Assembly: GCA_016208495.1 (NCBI GenBank)
Contig: JACQXX010000037.1
Span: 1 to 64,000 of the forward strand
DNA: 64,000 bases
Direction: 5' to 3'
Origin: Acidobacteriota bacterium
GTDB taxonomy: Bacteria > Acidobacteriota > Blastocatellia > Chloracidobacteriales > Chloracidobacteriaceae
Position numbers and translations under genes: made by a program. Positions 1-10,118 of the stretch are shown in pieces (position 1 is the stretch's first letter; every line of letters begins with the position of its first letter). The notes below the pieces were generated by a model. That model was not told the DNA's origin and ran no database searches. It worked only from the letters and a program-made list of their open reading frames with translations.

Positions 1-394
1 AGAGTTGGTGCCGAGCATACCAAACGAAGAGTAAATGACCCTGAAATCCGGACGTGGACGCCGCGCTGGAGGGTCAAGGAACTTCTTTTGGCACGTCATC
101 TGGCGTGGAAAAAGGCCCGCTTGGAACCGCCTGAACGCCCGATGGTGGAGTCACCACCGGATGACGGGAAGGTAGACTGTTGCGGGGCCGACTCAAGAAG
201 CTGGTCAACCGGAAGCTGGGGCAACCGGGAGGACACGACCTGTCCGCAGGGGAGAGCGCCAGAGGCTCGTCACGACCTGCCAGCCACTCTGAGCGCGAAA
301 CTTCCGAAGGCAATCCGCTCACGCGGCAAAACCGTCGGAGCAAAGCATATAGCAACTTAATATGTTTTGTGGAACAGTCCGCAACACAGGCGCT
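1..394. mobile_element. Foreign GC-rich sequence interrupting the ATP-grasp gene; possible structured-RNA/IS element end
   Basis: This stretch shares no character with the gene it abuts. It is rich in short palindromes, for example GGTGG-TGACT-CCACC on the minus strand (around 146-160) and CCGC-GTGA-GCGG (around 316-327). Several frames on both strands are open through it without protein-like composition, as expected of a structured RNA. The plus frame 1-360 is open with no recognisable domain. One hypothesis is the omega-RNA (HEARO-type) upstream of an IscB/IsrB-like gene lying left of the window on the minus strand, or another IS200/605-type end. No element terminus or transposase is visible, so the class is unproven. 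Confidence 0.3.
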
Positions 395-844
395 CCAGCC
401 ATCGGATTTGCTGGACCGGGCTGAACCCCGGACAAAGAGCGGGAAGCCAAGTGCTTCGCCAACGGAAGCGGTTTCTTCGAGGCTGGTCAGTGTCCGGCTT
501 TCGGGTGTGAGTCCTGAGAGCAGCGGGTAAGCGCGGTCAAATTCCTGGGCGGTCAGATGTTCATCAATCGAATTGATGAGCCGGATGCCTTTTTTGAGCG
601 CTTTGGTGTAAATCGCCGCGTAGCGTTCCGCCGATGGAATGAACCCAATCCACACGCCCACAGTTTCGGTTGTCTGTTCCGGGATATGCCAGAGTGCATT
701 TTCAGCCGTTTCACACACTGAAAAATCACTCGGGATGAAATACACCTTGCATCCAGCCATCTGTGCGGCATCGGTCAAGTCGAGGTTATTTTGCTCGCTC
801 GGCGTGGTTGGATTTTGGAGCGTGGCTTCACTGAGGATGATCAT
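395..844 (-). pseudogene. ATP-grasp family protein, N-terminal part only (3' end lost)
   Basis: The reading frame starts at the ATG at 844 (MIILSEATLQ) and keeps good protein character for about 150 codons. It has an N-terminal Rossmann-like part and then the start of an ATP-grasp fold, where the segment PLFVRG followed by SRKSDGW-like and CVAD residues matches the first nucleotide-binding strand of ATP-grasp ligases of the DUF4343 type. Past about position 395 the frame stays open but the residues become Ser/Arg/Pro-rich, like translated structured RNA, so the catalytic half is missing. The start codon follows directly on a CCCTAAACCCTAATCCT heptamer-like leader with no Shine-Dalgarno. The ligase assignment is a motif-level reading; substrate unknown. 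Whether the rest of the gene lies beyond the window, on the far side of an insertion, cannot be seen. Confidence 0.5.
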
Positions 845-858
845 AGGATTAGGGTTTA

Positions 859-1045
859 GGGGCATAAGCGCCAGGATAAGAAAGCCAGTGCCCTTTCCGT
901 TGGTATTGAATGATGCTCTTGTAGGATCTGGATTCGATCCTGGCCGTGACCGTGGGCTTCGCACCACGGCTATTAAACGACGACCCTCCGGGCCTAAAAC
1001 CCTTATCCTGGCACTTATGGGTTCAGGGGGCAGGAGGTTCGAACC
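859..1045. repeat. REP-like dispersed repeat, copy 1
   Basis: The centre is the palindrome CCGTGGGCTTCGCACCACGG at 950-969. It is flanked by CCTCCGGGCCT on one side and by GGGCATAAGCGCCAGGA at about 859-877, and the latter returns in inverted form at 1003-1020. The same palindrome, GGGCCT-type flank and GCGCTTATGCC end recur at 18190-18330, and in degenerate form at 26560-26670. The 50080-50305 block carries the outer parts. The rest of the 845-1099 gap holds a pyrimidine-rich segment of the CGTTCTTCTTGTCCTTC type. Confidence 0.6.
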
Positions 1046-1099
1046 CTTTTTCGTTCTTCTTGTCCTTCTTTGTCTTTTGATTTTCTGGAACTCGAATTC

Positions 1100-4000
1100 C
1101 TAAACTGCTTCATATCCTGGCGGGTTACCATATTTGACCCGATTCCAGGCTTGTTCGAACAGCAGATGATGCGGTTGGAGCGGCAACACGAGGTTGAATG
1201 GCATTTCGTAGGTGCTGCCTGTTTGCCACACAATACCGTAGAGCGGCAGTTTCCAGGTTTCGAGCGGTAAATTCGGCGTTTTCAAAACCGTCCAACCACC
1301 TGGGAGAAAGAATGTACGTCCGGCACGGGCGCGTTTGGCTTCCATCAGAAGCGACCGACTGACGAGTTCTGCCACCGCTTTTTTGGTACGTTTGGCTTCC
1401 CAGCCGTTCCATTTCTTGAGGTTGCTGGTGGTTGGTTCAGCCAGTGCCAGAACCTGAAGGTATAAAATCGTAGCATCTTCGCTGAGTGCAAGCGTGGTTT
1501 TGACTTCGGCCACGAGTTCCGGAGCGGAATAGAACGGGTTGGTTTCCCATTGTCCAGCCGGCACGGGTGTTGACCGGATGCGCTCGGCGATTGCGGCCAT
1601 TCCTTCCGATTTGAGCTGAGCAATGTGATTTGGCCGGGCCTGAAAATTGGCGCTCTTCGCAATTTTGTTCAGCGCTTCGAAGTCTATCACCTTCGCTGGA
1701 CGAAAACAGACGCCAAAGGAGCCGGTTGTCATAGTTGGGTGCATTTTCAGAAAAGCAACCATATCTCCGGTGTCCCGGCCTGTTATTGATGCTCCTGCTT
1801 GTTGTTCAAACACCTGGTAGGGTTCATCCCCAAAGGCTCGAAGTGCGATATCTCCTTCATTTTGTGAACTTACCCAGCGAAAGCCAAGATCCACCAACAA
1901 TTCAGGGTTTTTGAGTCGTTCACGGCTCAACTGAAAAACCTCAGCGCAATTGGTACGGAGTGCATGGCCCACAGGTAAGTTTTCAAATAAGAACGGCACC
2001 CAGTAGGCAATCGTCGTGGCTACGTCGTGGCTAAAATGTCGAGTTCGCCAGTGAGGATTGACCAGATGTTCATCCGGCGACAGCGGTCTCACTGGCTTAC
2101 AGGTCTTGGAGTAATAAGACCAGTCACTTTGAATTTCCCAAACTACGTCTGTTGTGAGGTACCCCAAATTCTCAGGTCTTGAAATCAACTGCAGGAGAAG
2201 ACTGGTTTTGAGCGGCAGCCTTTTGAGTTTCTTTTGAACCAGAGTTCGAATGGCGTCTGAGACGGAGATTCGCTTACCAAACCGAGTATTCCAGACGTGA
2301 GCCAGACGTGACACCAGGCTGGTTTCATCATCTGGCCCCGTGCCCAGCGGATTCCACAATGTCTCAACTGCCTCCGGCATAATCTCGGCATAGAGTTCCA
2401 GACTGTCTTCAGTCGAACACTCAGCGCTCAACTCTTCTTCGCGAGCGGTGTAGGCCATTCCTTTTTTCAACCCAAACTGGGTGAGAAACGCTTGAGGAAG
2501 AAAATTGGGTTCATACAACGACACATCAAAATGCAAACACCCAAACCACAACAAAATCGCAGCAGTTCGACTCAGACCGGTTTTTTGTGAGAGCGTTTCA
2601 GCAATTGTTTCACTCCAGGGAATCCCTCCGCGTTGACGGACCAGTTCGACGAATGTACGAATGCGTTCTGTACCGTTCCAGCTTCTGATTGGAATACTGG
2701 TATGGATAATTGTATGACCCAGTGGCTTAAAGTCTCCGATTGGTGCCAGCTCCAGAGCTGAAAAGGTGATTTTATATTCAGCCGCCTGCCATTCCTTGGC
2801 GACGCGGGTGAAATAAATATTGCCATTCTCCACGAATGCCGAGAAACTCCCTGGTCTCTTCCATTTGGCATCTTCCTCGCTAGAACTGGTACATGTGCCT
2901 TTGAAAAACCGAAACTGGAGTGTGTCGTCCGCAAAAATGGTGTTGGCCCAGCTTTCAAGGAAGTCCAGGATTTCAGAGCTATGCACCAGTGGACCATCCA
3001 GCGCTGACTGATAGTTCACCGCTGCGATAAATGCTGGCCCACCAATTTTTCCCATCAATCGAATGAAATGAAAATCTGATGAGCTTAATGGGCAAGCCTT
3101 CAGTTTATTCAGTTCTTCTTGATTCCCAAGGTATGCTGCCCGAAACCAGTTGCTGATTTCTCCGATATGTTTGCCGATGGATTTGCCCTGGTTTGAGTTG
3201 GAATAGATTCCAAAGGGTTTCAAGGCCAGGTTGATCTTTTCATCGAGTGGAAATGGAATCAGATCAAGATTTTCAGCTTCAACAACAGGAGCTGGTTTGG
3301 GAGGTGACACCAGTTTGTGTAATTTTTTGTTCAAAGTGGCTGTCTCCAGGATGATTCCAGCGACCCCGCGTTTTAAATTTGAATGCGTTAATTCTGGAAG
3401 TAGATGCGACAGTTTCTCGACAAGCGAATCAAGGCTTTGCTTGAGATCAGCTTCAAGGTTGAATACTTCTTCGATCCCAAAATCGAATAACAGGTGTGCG
3501 GTTTCGTCCGACAGCTTGCGCAGGGCAAGTGACCCGGCTTCATCGCGAACTTTGAGAAAATGCCACCAGACAGGAGGTAAAAACTTATAGGTCCCTCGGG
3601 CATACTCTGAGTTAACGTTTGGTGAATAGATATAGGTGCCGATGCGCCCTGATTCAGCCAGGTTCCAAACAGTAACACTATCACGATGTGGGGCAACGGC
3701 ATGAAAGTCTTCGCATCCAGGAAATTTGAGCATGGCCTGAATGGTTGAATCCCCAAAATCTTTTCTCAAACTCCGTCCATCAATCCCCTCATATTCACGG
3801 GGTTGAAAGGCTGTTCCTGGTAGTTGATCCCATTTTCGAGAGCGCCACCCGGCCATCCCATCACGACTGCCGAGCAATGTTCCTTCCAGCTCCTTGGGTA
3901 ATGGAAACAACTGGACCCGCTCAAAATCAATAGTCGTGCCATCAATTTTATATTCTTCGATAAATGCCGGCACCGAAGCCCGACCTTCTTCATCAGTTTG

Positions 4001-7000
4001 TGGATTGAATTCCTGGTAGGCATAGGCCCCCAGCTTCTGGACATACTGGTAACGCCAAAATGTCGAACCATCAAACAAGAGTTTAGTTTGAACCTTGATG
4101 TTTGGCTCTGTGTCACCAGCTCGTACCACACGACCACCAAAGGTAAATCCACCACCTGGGACTGGAAAGCTCAATCCTTCCAATGATGAGGTGTCATATA
4201 AGGCTGGGATTGTAAACAGAGTGGCCGGGTCATGAGACCAGTATGCTTTCGATTTGTCGTTTTTATAGTTCATAACCAGAAGCTGACCATCCACAAATCG
4301 TGCTACCCGAATTGGAAACTGTAGTTCGAAGACCCCCACTCTTCCTGGCGGTCCGATGACTATGGCCTGCCTTTGATTTGAAACCACCAGATAGGGAAAT
4401 GCGCCTTGAAAGATCAGTCCTTCGTGTCGGCGAATGCTTAAGTCATCAATGGCGGCTTCCAGCTCAGGCCATCCAAATTCATCCATCACACCACCGCGCA
4501 ATGTGCGGCCTAACCCTGGTGAAAGATTGACTTTTTTCAGCCGTTCAAAAATTTCAGGAAATTCATTCCATACCTGTGGAGAGGCAACTTTAGACAACTG
4601 GCGCAGGGCATCACCAATATCAAGAAGGAGCCCTGTTTCAATAGTGGTAATTTGCTGGTCAAACCACGCCTGTCGGACAGGTCCAAGACTTTTTTTCCTG
4701 ACCGAAAGCAAGCGAAATGGTTCAGAATGAATAATCAAAGAGGCAAAGCTTTGATGGACCAGTGGGAGAAATCGCGGATCCTGGGCGACAAAAATCGGAT
4801 CACGTTGAAATTCAGATGCCTGGGGTGGTTTGAGCCAGTTGTCCCATTTCAACTTTGTTCCTTCGGTTGGATCGGCAATTGGAATTTCCAGTTCAAGAGC
4901 CTGATCCAGCAGATCAACATCAAGACCATGATTTGGAATCGCCAGTGATAAAAGAGTCTTTTCAGCTTTGAGTCGATAGGTCATTTGCCTCAGTAATTGA
5001 AACAAGCGTACTGGCGGGTAATGGGTCCACCAGCTAGTCGTATGGACTACTTCTTGTTCAAACCATCGGGCGGCACCTTCTTCCGGTTTTGTTTCCGGAG
5101 TGGATGAGTCGGCTGGCATCCACAGTGATTCCAATGCCTTACAGTCATCCAGAAAATCAAGCCACCAGATGTGGAACTCCATCGGAGAGTATATTGAGCC
5201 GGGGAACAGATTTAATAAAATGCCTCGAATCCGGGGCGATTTCCTGGCCATTGTCACCAGCGGTGCCCGATACGCCCGCCAGAATTGCGGCTGGGCACGG
5301 CCAATCACGGATGACTCGATGATTTTTTCAAGTAGTGTCTGATCTTCCTGGTCAATATCCAGTCCAGCCTCAGCGGCAAGTGCGCGCAGGTGTTTGGCCA
5401 TACCTCCCCAGGGCGGCAAGCCACCACTTGTTCGCCGAATACACAGTTCCTTAAAATATTCATAAGCCTTTGCCGCGCCATATTTTCGGCGCAATTGATC
5501 CGCATACTGGGTTAATGCGGAGGTTCGAAGCGCTCCGGCCAGGGCAAATTCCAGAAATGTTTCGCGCCGCTGGGCTTCATCTACTGGCAGGGCGTAGGTT
5601 TCTTCCGCCAGACGGGCTTTTTGAAAGTACTGGGCCGCCAGGGTTGGACTTCCCAGGTCAATGAACACACGCCCAACTTCTTCAAAATAGGATGGAAGAA
5701 AATGCGGGACAGCCCGTTCTAATCTGACAGCCAGATTGTCAAAACCCTCTATCGCCGCACTCTTTTTCCGCCGGGCCGTTTGGGTGTGCTGGCGCATTTC
5801 TTTGACTACGTTGAGCGCAAACGAAGCGTGATCTGGATGGTGAACCAGTGCCCAGCCGGGAAATCCAATTGCCCGCCGCCGTTGTTGGGCCAGGCTGGCT
5901 GTGATGTCAGGTGCATCAAATCCCAAGATTTCCATTTCCCGATCAATGCCGGGTGCCAGCACGTCGGCTACCAGCCGCGTCACGATTTGACCCGGAAACG
6001 CCCGGTGGCGATAGGTTCGGGCACTAACCTGATCAACCCGAACCTGTTCCGGCACCGGCACATCATGGAGAGCAAGCCCACCAGAATGAAGAATTTCGAG
6101 CGGTGAAATCGAAATACCGGGTGTTCTCTGGGCAGGATGCGTTTCAACTGTCTGGGAAATCAGTGGCTGGGGTGACTCCTGGCTGCTGAGTTTTCGAGCT
6201 GCGAAAATAAGTGCTGCCATTCGGTTGCCTTCCGAAAACGCAACCGGCCCCACATCAGCCACTTTAAGAATTTTTCCGGAGTCATCCACCCATTCGAGGT
6301 TGCCAGTAACCATTGACCCGCTTGAGGAGTCGGTGATGGCATAGCGGGCTTCAATCAGATGCCCACCTTCCCACACCGGACAACGAGCGTGCCCGGCCTG
6401 CAATCGGAAGCCCAGTTTCTGACACCGTCCCCAGACATAGCCAAATTTCGAGAATTTCCCATTCGCATACGTGTCCAATCTCTTTAAAGAAGAGAGACTG
6501 GCTGGTCGTGGCCAAATTTCCCGAAAAATCTGGTCAATGCCTTGTTTGATGTTTAATTCCACGAGCAATTCTCGAAAATCATTCAGGTCTGGCAACAAAA
6601 TCGGATGGGGAATTAACATCAAGGGCAGGGAAGTCCACCACGTTTCGCCATCCAGGTTGACCAGCCCGAGTCCTTTCTGAGAGTCAGCACCGCGCAACAA
6701 ACCTGCCGATTCAAACTGAATCGGGACTGTATGATCAACAGGACTCACGACTGTGTTTTCAAGTGCTTTGCGCCAGGTCAGGTCTTCCCAGAGGGCCTCA
6801 ATGATCCGCCTCGGCACCGGGAGCGACCGCAACATCCAGCTTTCAACGGTCTGCTGGCACGCCTGTTTGTGAAGTTCGAGAAACTCAAGGGTTGATCGAA
6901 GTTGTTCTGCGACCTGGCTTTCTCTGACTGCTTTGGGAATCGAAGTCAGGCTTTCGCCCGCTGCATTGCGACAGATGAGTTTCTGACTTTTGATCGCCAG

Positions 7001-7066
7001 CGCGTAACCATTTTCAAGTTCAATCCATGGATATTCTTGGGGTTGCGTATTTTTTGATTTGGCCAT
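1100..7066 (-). CDS. Very large DUF4132-type protein (1988 aa)
   Basis: Start chosen at the ATG at 7066 (MAKSKNTQPQEYPW), which has GGAAGG about 7 nt upstream. The frame is open to 7231, but the extra 55 codons have no protein character. No signal peptide or membrane segment is visible, so the protein is probably cytoplasmic. Around residues 180-310 the pattern IDQIFREIW followed by an SNRFAG-like segment (YANGKFSKFGYVWGR) and LGFRLQAGHARC resembles the N-terminal part of the DUF4132 family. That family gives very long proteins, some with WGR domains (MolR-like), of unknown biochemical function. The remainder has alpha-helical stretches and a region rich in beta strands around residues 930-1250. 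The gene diverges from the M16 peptidase pair across a 168-bp gap. The family call is from pattern memory and is moderate. Confidence 0.6.
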   Translation of the reverse strand: MAKSKNTQPQEYPWIELENGYALAIKSQKLICRNAAGESLTSIPKAVRESQVAEQLRSTLEFLELHKQACQQTVESWMLRSLPVPRRIIEALWEDLTWRKALENTVVSPVDHTVPIQFESAGLLRGADSQKGLGLVNLDGETWWTSLPLMLIPHPILLPDLNDFRELLVELNIKQGIDQIFREIWPRPASLSSLKRLDTYANGKFSKFGYVWGRCQKLGFRLQAGHARCPVWEGGHLIEARYAITDSSSGSMVTGNLEWVDDSGKILKVADVGPVAFSEGNRMAALIFAARKLSSQESPQPLISQTVETHPAQRTPGISISPLEILHSGGLALHDVPVPEQVRVDQVSARTYRHRAFPGQIVTRLVADVLAPGIDREMEILGFDAPDITASLAQQRRRAIGFPGWALVHHPDHASFALNVVKEMRQHTQTARRKKSAAIEGFDNLAVRLERAVPHFLPSYFEEVGRVFIDLGSPTLAAQYFQKARLAEETYALPVDEAQRRETFLEFALAGALRTSALTQYADQLRRKYGAAKAYEYFKELCIRRTSGGLPPWGGMAKHLRALAAEAGLDIDQEDQTLLEKIIESSVIGRAQPQFWRAYRAPLVTMARKSPRIRGILLNLFPGSIYSPMEFHIWWLDFLDDCKALESLWMPADSSTPETKPEEGAARWFEQEVVHTTSWWTHYPPVRLFQLLRQMTYRLKAEKTLLSLAIPNHGLDVDLLDQALELEIPIADPTEGTKLKWDNWLKPPQASEFQRDPIFVAQDPRFLPLVHQSFASLIIHSEPFRLLSVRKKSLGPVRQAWFDQQITTIETGLLLDIGDALRQLSKVASPQVWNEFPEIFERLKKVNLSPGLGRTLRGGVMDEFGWPELEAAIDDLSIRRHEGLIFQGAFPYLVVSNQRQAIVIGPPGRVGVFELQFPIRVARFVDGQLLVMNYKNDKSKAYWSHDPATLFTIPALYDTSSLEGLSFPVPGGGFTFGGRVVRAGDTEPNIKVQTKLLFDGSTFWRYQYVQKLGAYAYQEFNPQTDEEGRASVPAFIEEYKIDGTTIDFERVQLFPLPKELEGTLLGSRDGMAGWRSRKWDQLPGTAFQPREYEGIDGRSLRKDFGDSTIQAMLKFPGCEDFHAVAPHRDSVTVWNLAESGRIGTYIYSPNVNSEYARGTYKFLPPVWWHFLKVRDEAGSLALRKLSDETAHLLFDFGIEEVFNLEADLKQSLDSLVEKLSHLLPELTHSNLKRGVAGIILETATLNKKLHKLVSPPKPAPVVEAENLDLIPFPLDEKINLALKPFGIYSNSNQGKSIGKHIGEISNWFRAAYLGNQEELNKLKACPLSSSDFHFIRLMGKIGGPAFIAAVNYQSALDGPLVHSSEILDFLESWANTIFADDTLQFRFFKGTCTSSSEEDAKWKRPGSFSAFVENGNIYFTRVAKEWQAAEYKITFSALELAPIGDFKPLGHTIIHTSIPIRSWNGTERIRTFVELVRQRGGIPWSETIAETLSQKTGLSRTAAILLWFGCLHFDVSLYEPNFLPQAFLTQFGLKKGMAYTAREEELSAECSTEDSLELYAEIMPEAVETLWNPLGTGPDDETSLVSRLAHVWNTRFGKRISVSDAIRTLVQKKLKRLPLKTSLLLQLISRPENLGYLTTDVVWEIQSDWSYYSKTCKPVRPLSPDEHLVNPHWRTRHFSHDVATTIAYWVPFLFENLPVGHALRTNCAEVFQLSRERLKNPELLVDLGFRWVSSQNEGDIALRAFGDEPYQVFEQQAGASITGRDTGDMVAFLKMHPTMTTGSFGVCFRPAKVIDFEALNKIAKSANFQARPNHIAQLKSEGMAAIAERIRSTPVPAGQWETNPFYSAPELVAEVKTTLALSEDATILYLQVLALAEPTTSNLKKWNGWEAKRTKKAVAELVSRSLLMEAKRARAGRTFFLPGGWTVLKTPNLPLETWKLPLYGIVWQTGSTYEMPFNLVLPLQPHHLLFEQAWNRVKYGNPPGYEAV

Positions 7067-7099
7067 GTTGAAAACCTTCCGGTTGGGGGGACTGGTAAA

Positions 7100-7140
7100 A
7101 ACTCCACCCGCTGACGCAGGTGGTGCTGACTGGTTCAGTA
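7100..7140. repeat. Dispersed CCACCCGCTGACGCAGGTGG-type repeat
   Basis: The imperfect palindrome CCACCCGCTGACGCAGGTGG, followed by TGCTGACTGGTT, sits in the divergent intergenic region between the DUF4132 gene and the M16 operon. Related sequence recurs at 40406-40485 (ACCACCTGCGTGAGCGGGTGG and GATGCGGGTGGTACTGACT). Confidence 0.5.
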
Positions 7141-7234
7141 TGAAACGGCTAGACCCGTTGCCACTTGTCCGCCATAATCTCTGGCAATCCAAACATTCAC
7201 CTTCATTCCCACAAGGAGAGTAAACGCACACTTG

Positions 7235-8572
7235 ATGAAACGCCTTGCCGTTACGGTTTTGCTCCTACTCGTGCTGAGTTCAATGGCTCTTGGACAAAAG
7301 CAAAAAATTTTCCCGTATCCAATTCATAAAAAACAACTTCCCAACGGTCTTAAACTGGTAGTCGTGCCCTTTGACAGCCCCGGTATTATGGCCTATTACA
7401 CCGTGGTTCGGGTTGGTTCACGCAACGAAGTCGAGCCCGGCGTCACCGGATTTGCCCACTTCTTTGAACACATGATGTTTCGGGGCACGCCGAAATATTC
7501 AAATGAGAAGTATCAGGCCATCTTGAAAGACCTGGGGGTTGATTCCAACGCCTTCACGTCAGACGACTGGACCTGCTATCACAGTACCGCTCCGGCCAGC
7601 GCGCTTGAAACCATTATGGATATGGAATCAGACCGCTTCCAGAATCTGAAATATTCACTCGAAGATTTTCAGAAAGAAGCCAAGGCCGTGCTTGGTGAAT
7701 ACAACAAAAGTGCCGCGTCTCCATTTCTGGCGATCAATGAAGCCGAACGCGACACCATGTATAGCAAACACACCTACAAACACTCAACGATTGGGTTTTT
7801 AAAAGACATTGTGGATATGCCCAATCAATATGACTACAGCCTCAAATTCTTTGACCGGTTTTATCGTCCGGAATACTGCACGGTGATGGTGGTTGGCGAT
7901 GTGAAGCCGGAACAGTTCTTTAAACTGGCTGAAAAATACTACGGTCCGTGGAAACACGGCAACCACGTAGCTGATATTCCGGTCGAACCAGCCCAATCCG
8001 GAGAAAAAGTCGCTGACATCCCGTGGAAAGGTCGCACGTTACCTTATCTGGTGGTGGCATTTCACGCGCCAGCATTCTCAACTGAAACCAAAGACAAAGT
8101 GGCGCTCAATCTGCTGGCGAAACTGGCCTTTGGCAACACGTCGGCGCTCTATCAAAAGCTGGTGCTTTCTGAACAACGCGCCGATTTGCTCGCCGCAAGT
8201 GCCGACGACAGCCGGGACCCAGGTTCATTTGAAATCTACGTTCGGGTCAAAAATGAAGCCGAACTGGCCAAAGTCCGCGATGAAGTCTATGCCAAATTGG
8301 AAGAATTAAAAATCAAGCCGGTGGATGACGATAAACTGGCCGAAGTGAAATCAAACTTCCGCTACAACTTTGCCATGCAACTGCGAACCCCAGATGAAGT
8401 CGCCTATACACTTGGCAACTACATCAAGCTGACGGGTGAACCCGAAGCCGTCAACAAAGCCTTCGAACTCTATGACCAGGTCACTCCGGCTGACATTCAG
8501 CGCGTGGCCCAACAGATTTTCACGAAAGAAAACCGCACCGTTTTGACATTGAAAGGAGGGAGCGCGAAATGA
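7235..8572 (+). CDS. M16 family zinc metallopeptidase, catalytic subunit
   Basis: The 445-aa secreted or periplasmic protein has a signal peptide in the first about 20 residues (MKRLAVTVLLLLVLSS, cleavage near ALGQ). The inverted zinc motif HFFEH lies about 75 residues in, and the third ligand is the Glu of AVLGEYNKS 76 residues after the motif's second His, the usual M16 spacing. The C-terminal half is the inactive M16-like domain that closes over substrate. ATG 7235 is preferred; a TTG at 7232 would add one Met, and AAGGAG lies at 7213-7218. The stop overlaps the next start by 4 bp (ATGA), so this subunit and the following one are probably made in equal amounts and pair, as in two-subunit M16 peptidases. 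It likely degrades peptides in the cell envelope; substrate unknown. Confidence 0.9.
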   Translation: MKRLAVTVLLLLVLSSMALGQKQKIFPYPIHKKQLPNGLKLVVVPFDSPGIMAYYTVVRVGSRNEVEPGVTGFAHFFEHMMFRGTPKYSNEKYQAILKDLGVDSNAFTSDDWTCYHSTAPASALETIMDMESDRFQNLKYSLEDFQKEAKAVLGEYNKSAASPFLAINEAERDTMYSKHTYKHSTIGFLKDIVDMPNQYDYSLKFFDRFYRPEYCTVMVVGDVKPEQFFKLAEKYYGPWKHGNHVADIPVEPAQSGEKVADIPWKGRTLPYLVVAFHAPAFSTETKDKVALNLLAKLAFGNTSALYQKLVLSEQRADLLAASADDSRDPGSFEIYVRVKNEAELAKVRDEVYAKLEELKIKPVDDDKLAEVKSNFRYNFAMQLRTPDEVAYTLGNYIKLTGEPEAVNKAFELYDQVTPADIQRVAQQIFTKENRTVLTLKGGSAK

Positions 8573-10107
8573 AGTTCACCACTCTTTTCAATCGTTTGAT
8601 GCTGGGGCTGGTGGTCACGGGAATGATGGCGCCAGGACTGGTGCAGGCAATCGGGCCGAAAACTGGTCAATCAAAAGCCAAAAGCGGCATCAGTAAAGTG
8701 GTGCTGCCCAGTCAGTCGCCATTGATTACCATCCGGGTGATGTTCCGGGCTGGTTCCGCCTATGATCCGCCAGGAAAAGAAGGCATCGCCAAACTGACCG
8801 CCGGGTTAATCGAAGAAGGTGGCAGCCAGTCAATGACCTTTAAAGACATTCTCAAGAAGCTCTACCCCATGGCCGCCGATGTCTCGGTCAAAGTCGAAAA
8901 AGAAACCGTGACGATGGTCGGGGAAGTCCACAAAGACCACCTCGACAAGTTTTATGCGATTTTTTCTGACGTGTTGCTCCATCCCCGGTTTGAGCAGGCT
9001 GAATTTGATCGGGTCCGCGAAGATGCGGTCAATTACTTGAAGACCTCGCTTCGCAGCACCAACGACGAAGAATTTGGCAAACAGACGCTTGAAACCGAAA
9101 TTTTCCGGGGCCACGCCTATGATCACGTGATCGGTGGTTCGGTGCGGTCGCTCAACGCGTTGAAACTGGAGGATGTGAAAGCGTTTTACCAGGAGTATTA
9201 CACCCAGGCCAACCTGATGATCGGCGTGGCCGGCGATGTGCCCAAGACCTTTGTTGCCCAGATGGAGAAAGATTTTTCAGCGCTTCCCGTTGGAAAACCG
9301 GCAGACCTCCGGGCTGGAACCATCACGCCGCCTTCGGGGCTGGAAGTCACGTTGATTGAAAAAGATACCGATGCCACGGCGGTTTCACTCGGCTTCCCGG
9401 TCAATGTGACGCGCAAAGATTCAGAGTTTTACGCCTTGCTGGTGGCCAATTCCTATCTTGGCGAACACCGGACCTTTAACGGTGTGCTGATGCAGAATAT
9501 GCGTGGCAAGCGCGGGTTAAACTATGGAGATTATTCCTACGTCGAGCACTTTGTTCAGGAAGGCGGCTCGACCTTTGCACTGCCCAACGTGCCCCGCCAG
9601 AAGCAATATTTCAGCATCTGGATCCGACCCGTACCAAATGCCGTCCGGTTATTTGCACTCCGGGAAGCAATGTGGGAAACCGACCGGCTGGTGAAAAACG
9701 GGATGACTCAGGAACAATTTGAATCAACCCGCAAGTTCCTGCTCAATTACAGCCGGTTGTGGGTTCAGACATTGAGCCGTCGTTTGGGATACCGAATGGA
9801 TTCAAAGTTTTACGGAATTGAAGATTACATCCAGGAAATCCAGACGCGGTTACCGAAACTCACCCTGGCCGAAGTCAACGCCGCAATCAAAAAACACCTC
9901 AATTCACAGTCATTCAAAGTGGTGATGATTACGCGTGATGCCGAGTCGCTCAAACAGCACATGCTCGCCAACACAGTATCACCCATGAAATATGACAGCA
10001 CCACTCCGGATGATATTCTCAAGGAAGACAAGGAGATTGAAAAATTCCCGCTGGCTGCCACTGAGAAGAAAATTCGGATTGTGAAGGCTGAAGAGATGTT
10101 TGAGTGA
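8569..10107 (+). CDS. M16 family peptidase-like protein, non-catalytic partner
   Basis: This 512-aa protein has a signal peptide (MKFTTLFNRLMLGLVVTG, cleavage near VQA) and the M16 fold twice, but the zinc motif is replaced by sequence around GIAKLTAGLIEEGG, so it should not bind zinc. A strong AAGGAGGG at 8553-8560 and a 4-bp overlap with the upstream catalytic gene indicate translational coupling. Pairs of an HXXEH subunit and a degenerate subunit are the standard arrangement of bacterial two-subunit M16 peptidases, related to mitochondrial processing peptidase, in which the second protein provides the substrate clamp with a conserved Arg-Tyr pair near the C-terminal side. The segment around VQTLSRRLGYRMDSKFYG is a reasonable location for that. 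The gene ends 11 bp before a heptamer array. Confidence 0.88.
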   Translation: MKFTTLFNRLMLGLVVTGMMAPGLVQAIGPKTGQSKAKSGISKVVLPSQSPLITIRVMFRAGSAYDPPGKEGIAKLTAGLIEEGGSQSMTFKDILKKLYPMAADVSVKVEKETVTMVGEVHKDHLDKFYAIFSDVLLHPRFEQAEFDRVREDAVNYLKTSLRSTNDEEFGKQTLETEIFRGHAYDHVIGGSVRSLNALKLEDVKAFYQEYYTQANLMIGVAGDVPKTFVAQMEKDFSALPVGKPADLRAGTITPPSGLEVTLIEKDTDATAVSLGFPVNVTRKDSEFYALLVANSYLGEHRTFNGVLMQNMRGKRGLNYGDYSYVEHFVQEGGSTFALPNVPRQKQYFSIWIRPVPNAVRLFALREAMWETDRLVKNGMTQEQFESTRKFLLNYSRLWVQTLSRRLGYRMDSKFYGIEDYIQEIQTRLPKLTLAEVNAAIKKHLNSQSFKVVMITRDAESLKQHMLANTVSPMKYDSTTPDDILKEDKEIEKFPLAATEKKIRIVKAEEMFE

Positions 10108-10118
10108 TTGAGGGGTCA

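Noticed and set aside
1-360. Plus-strand open frame touching the window start
   Set aside because: No protein-like pattern or domain; the region also reads open in other frames and looks like structured RNA or element-end DNA.
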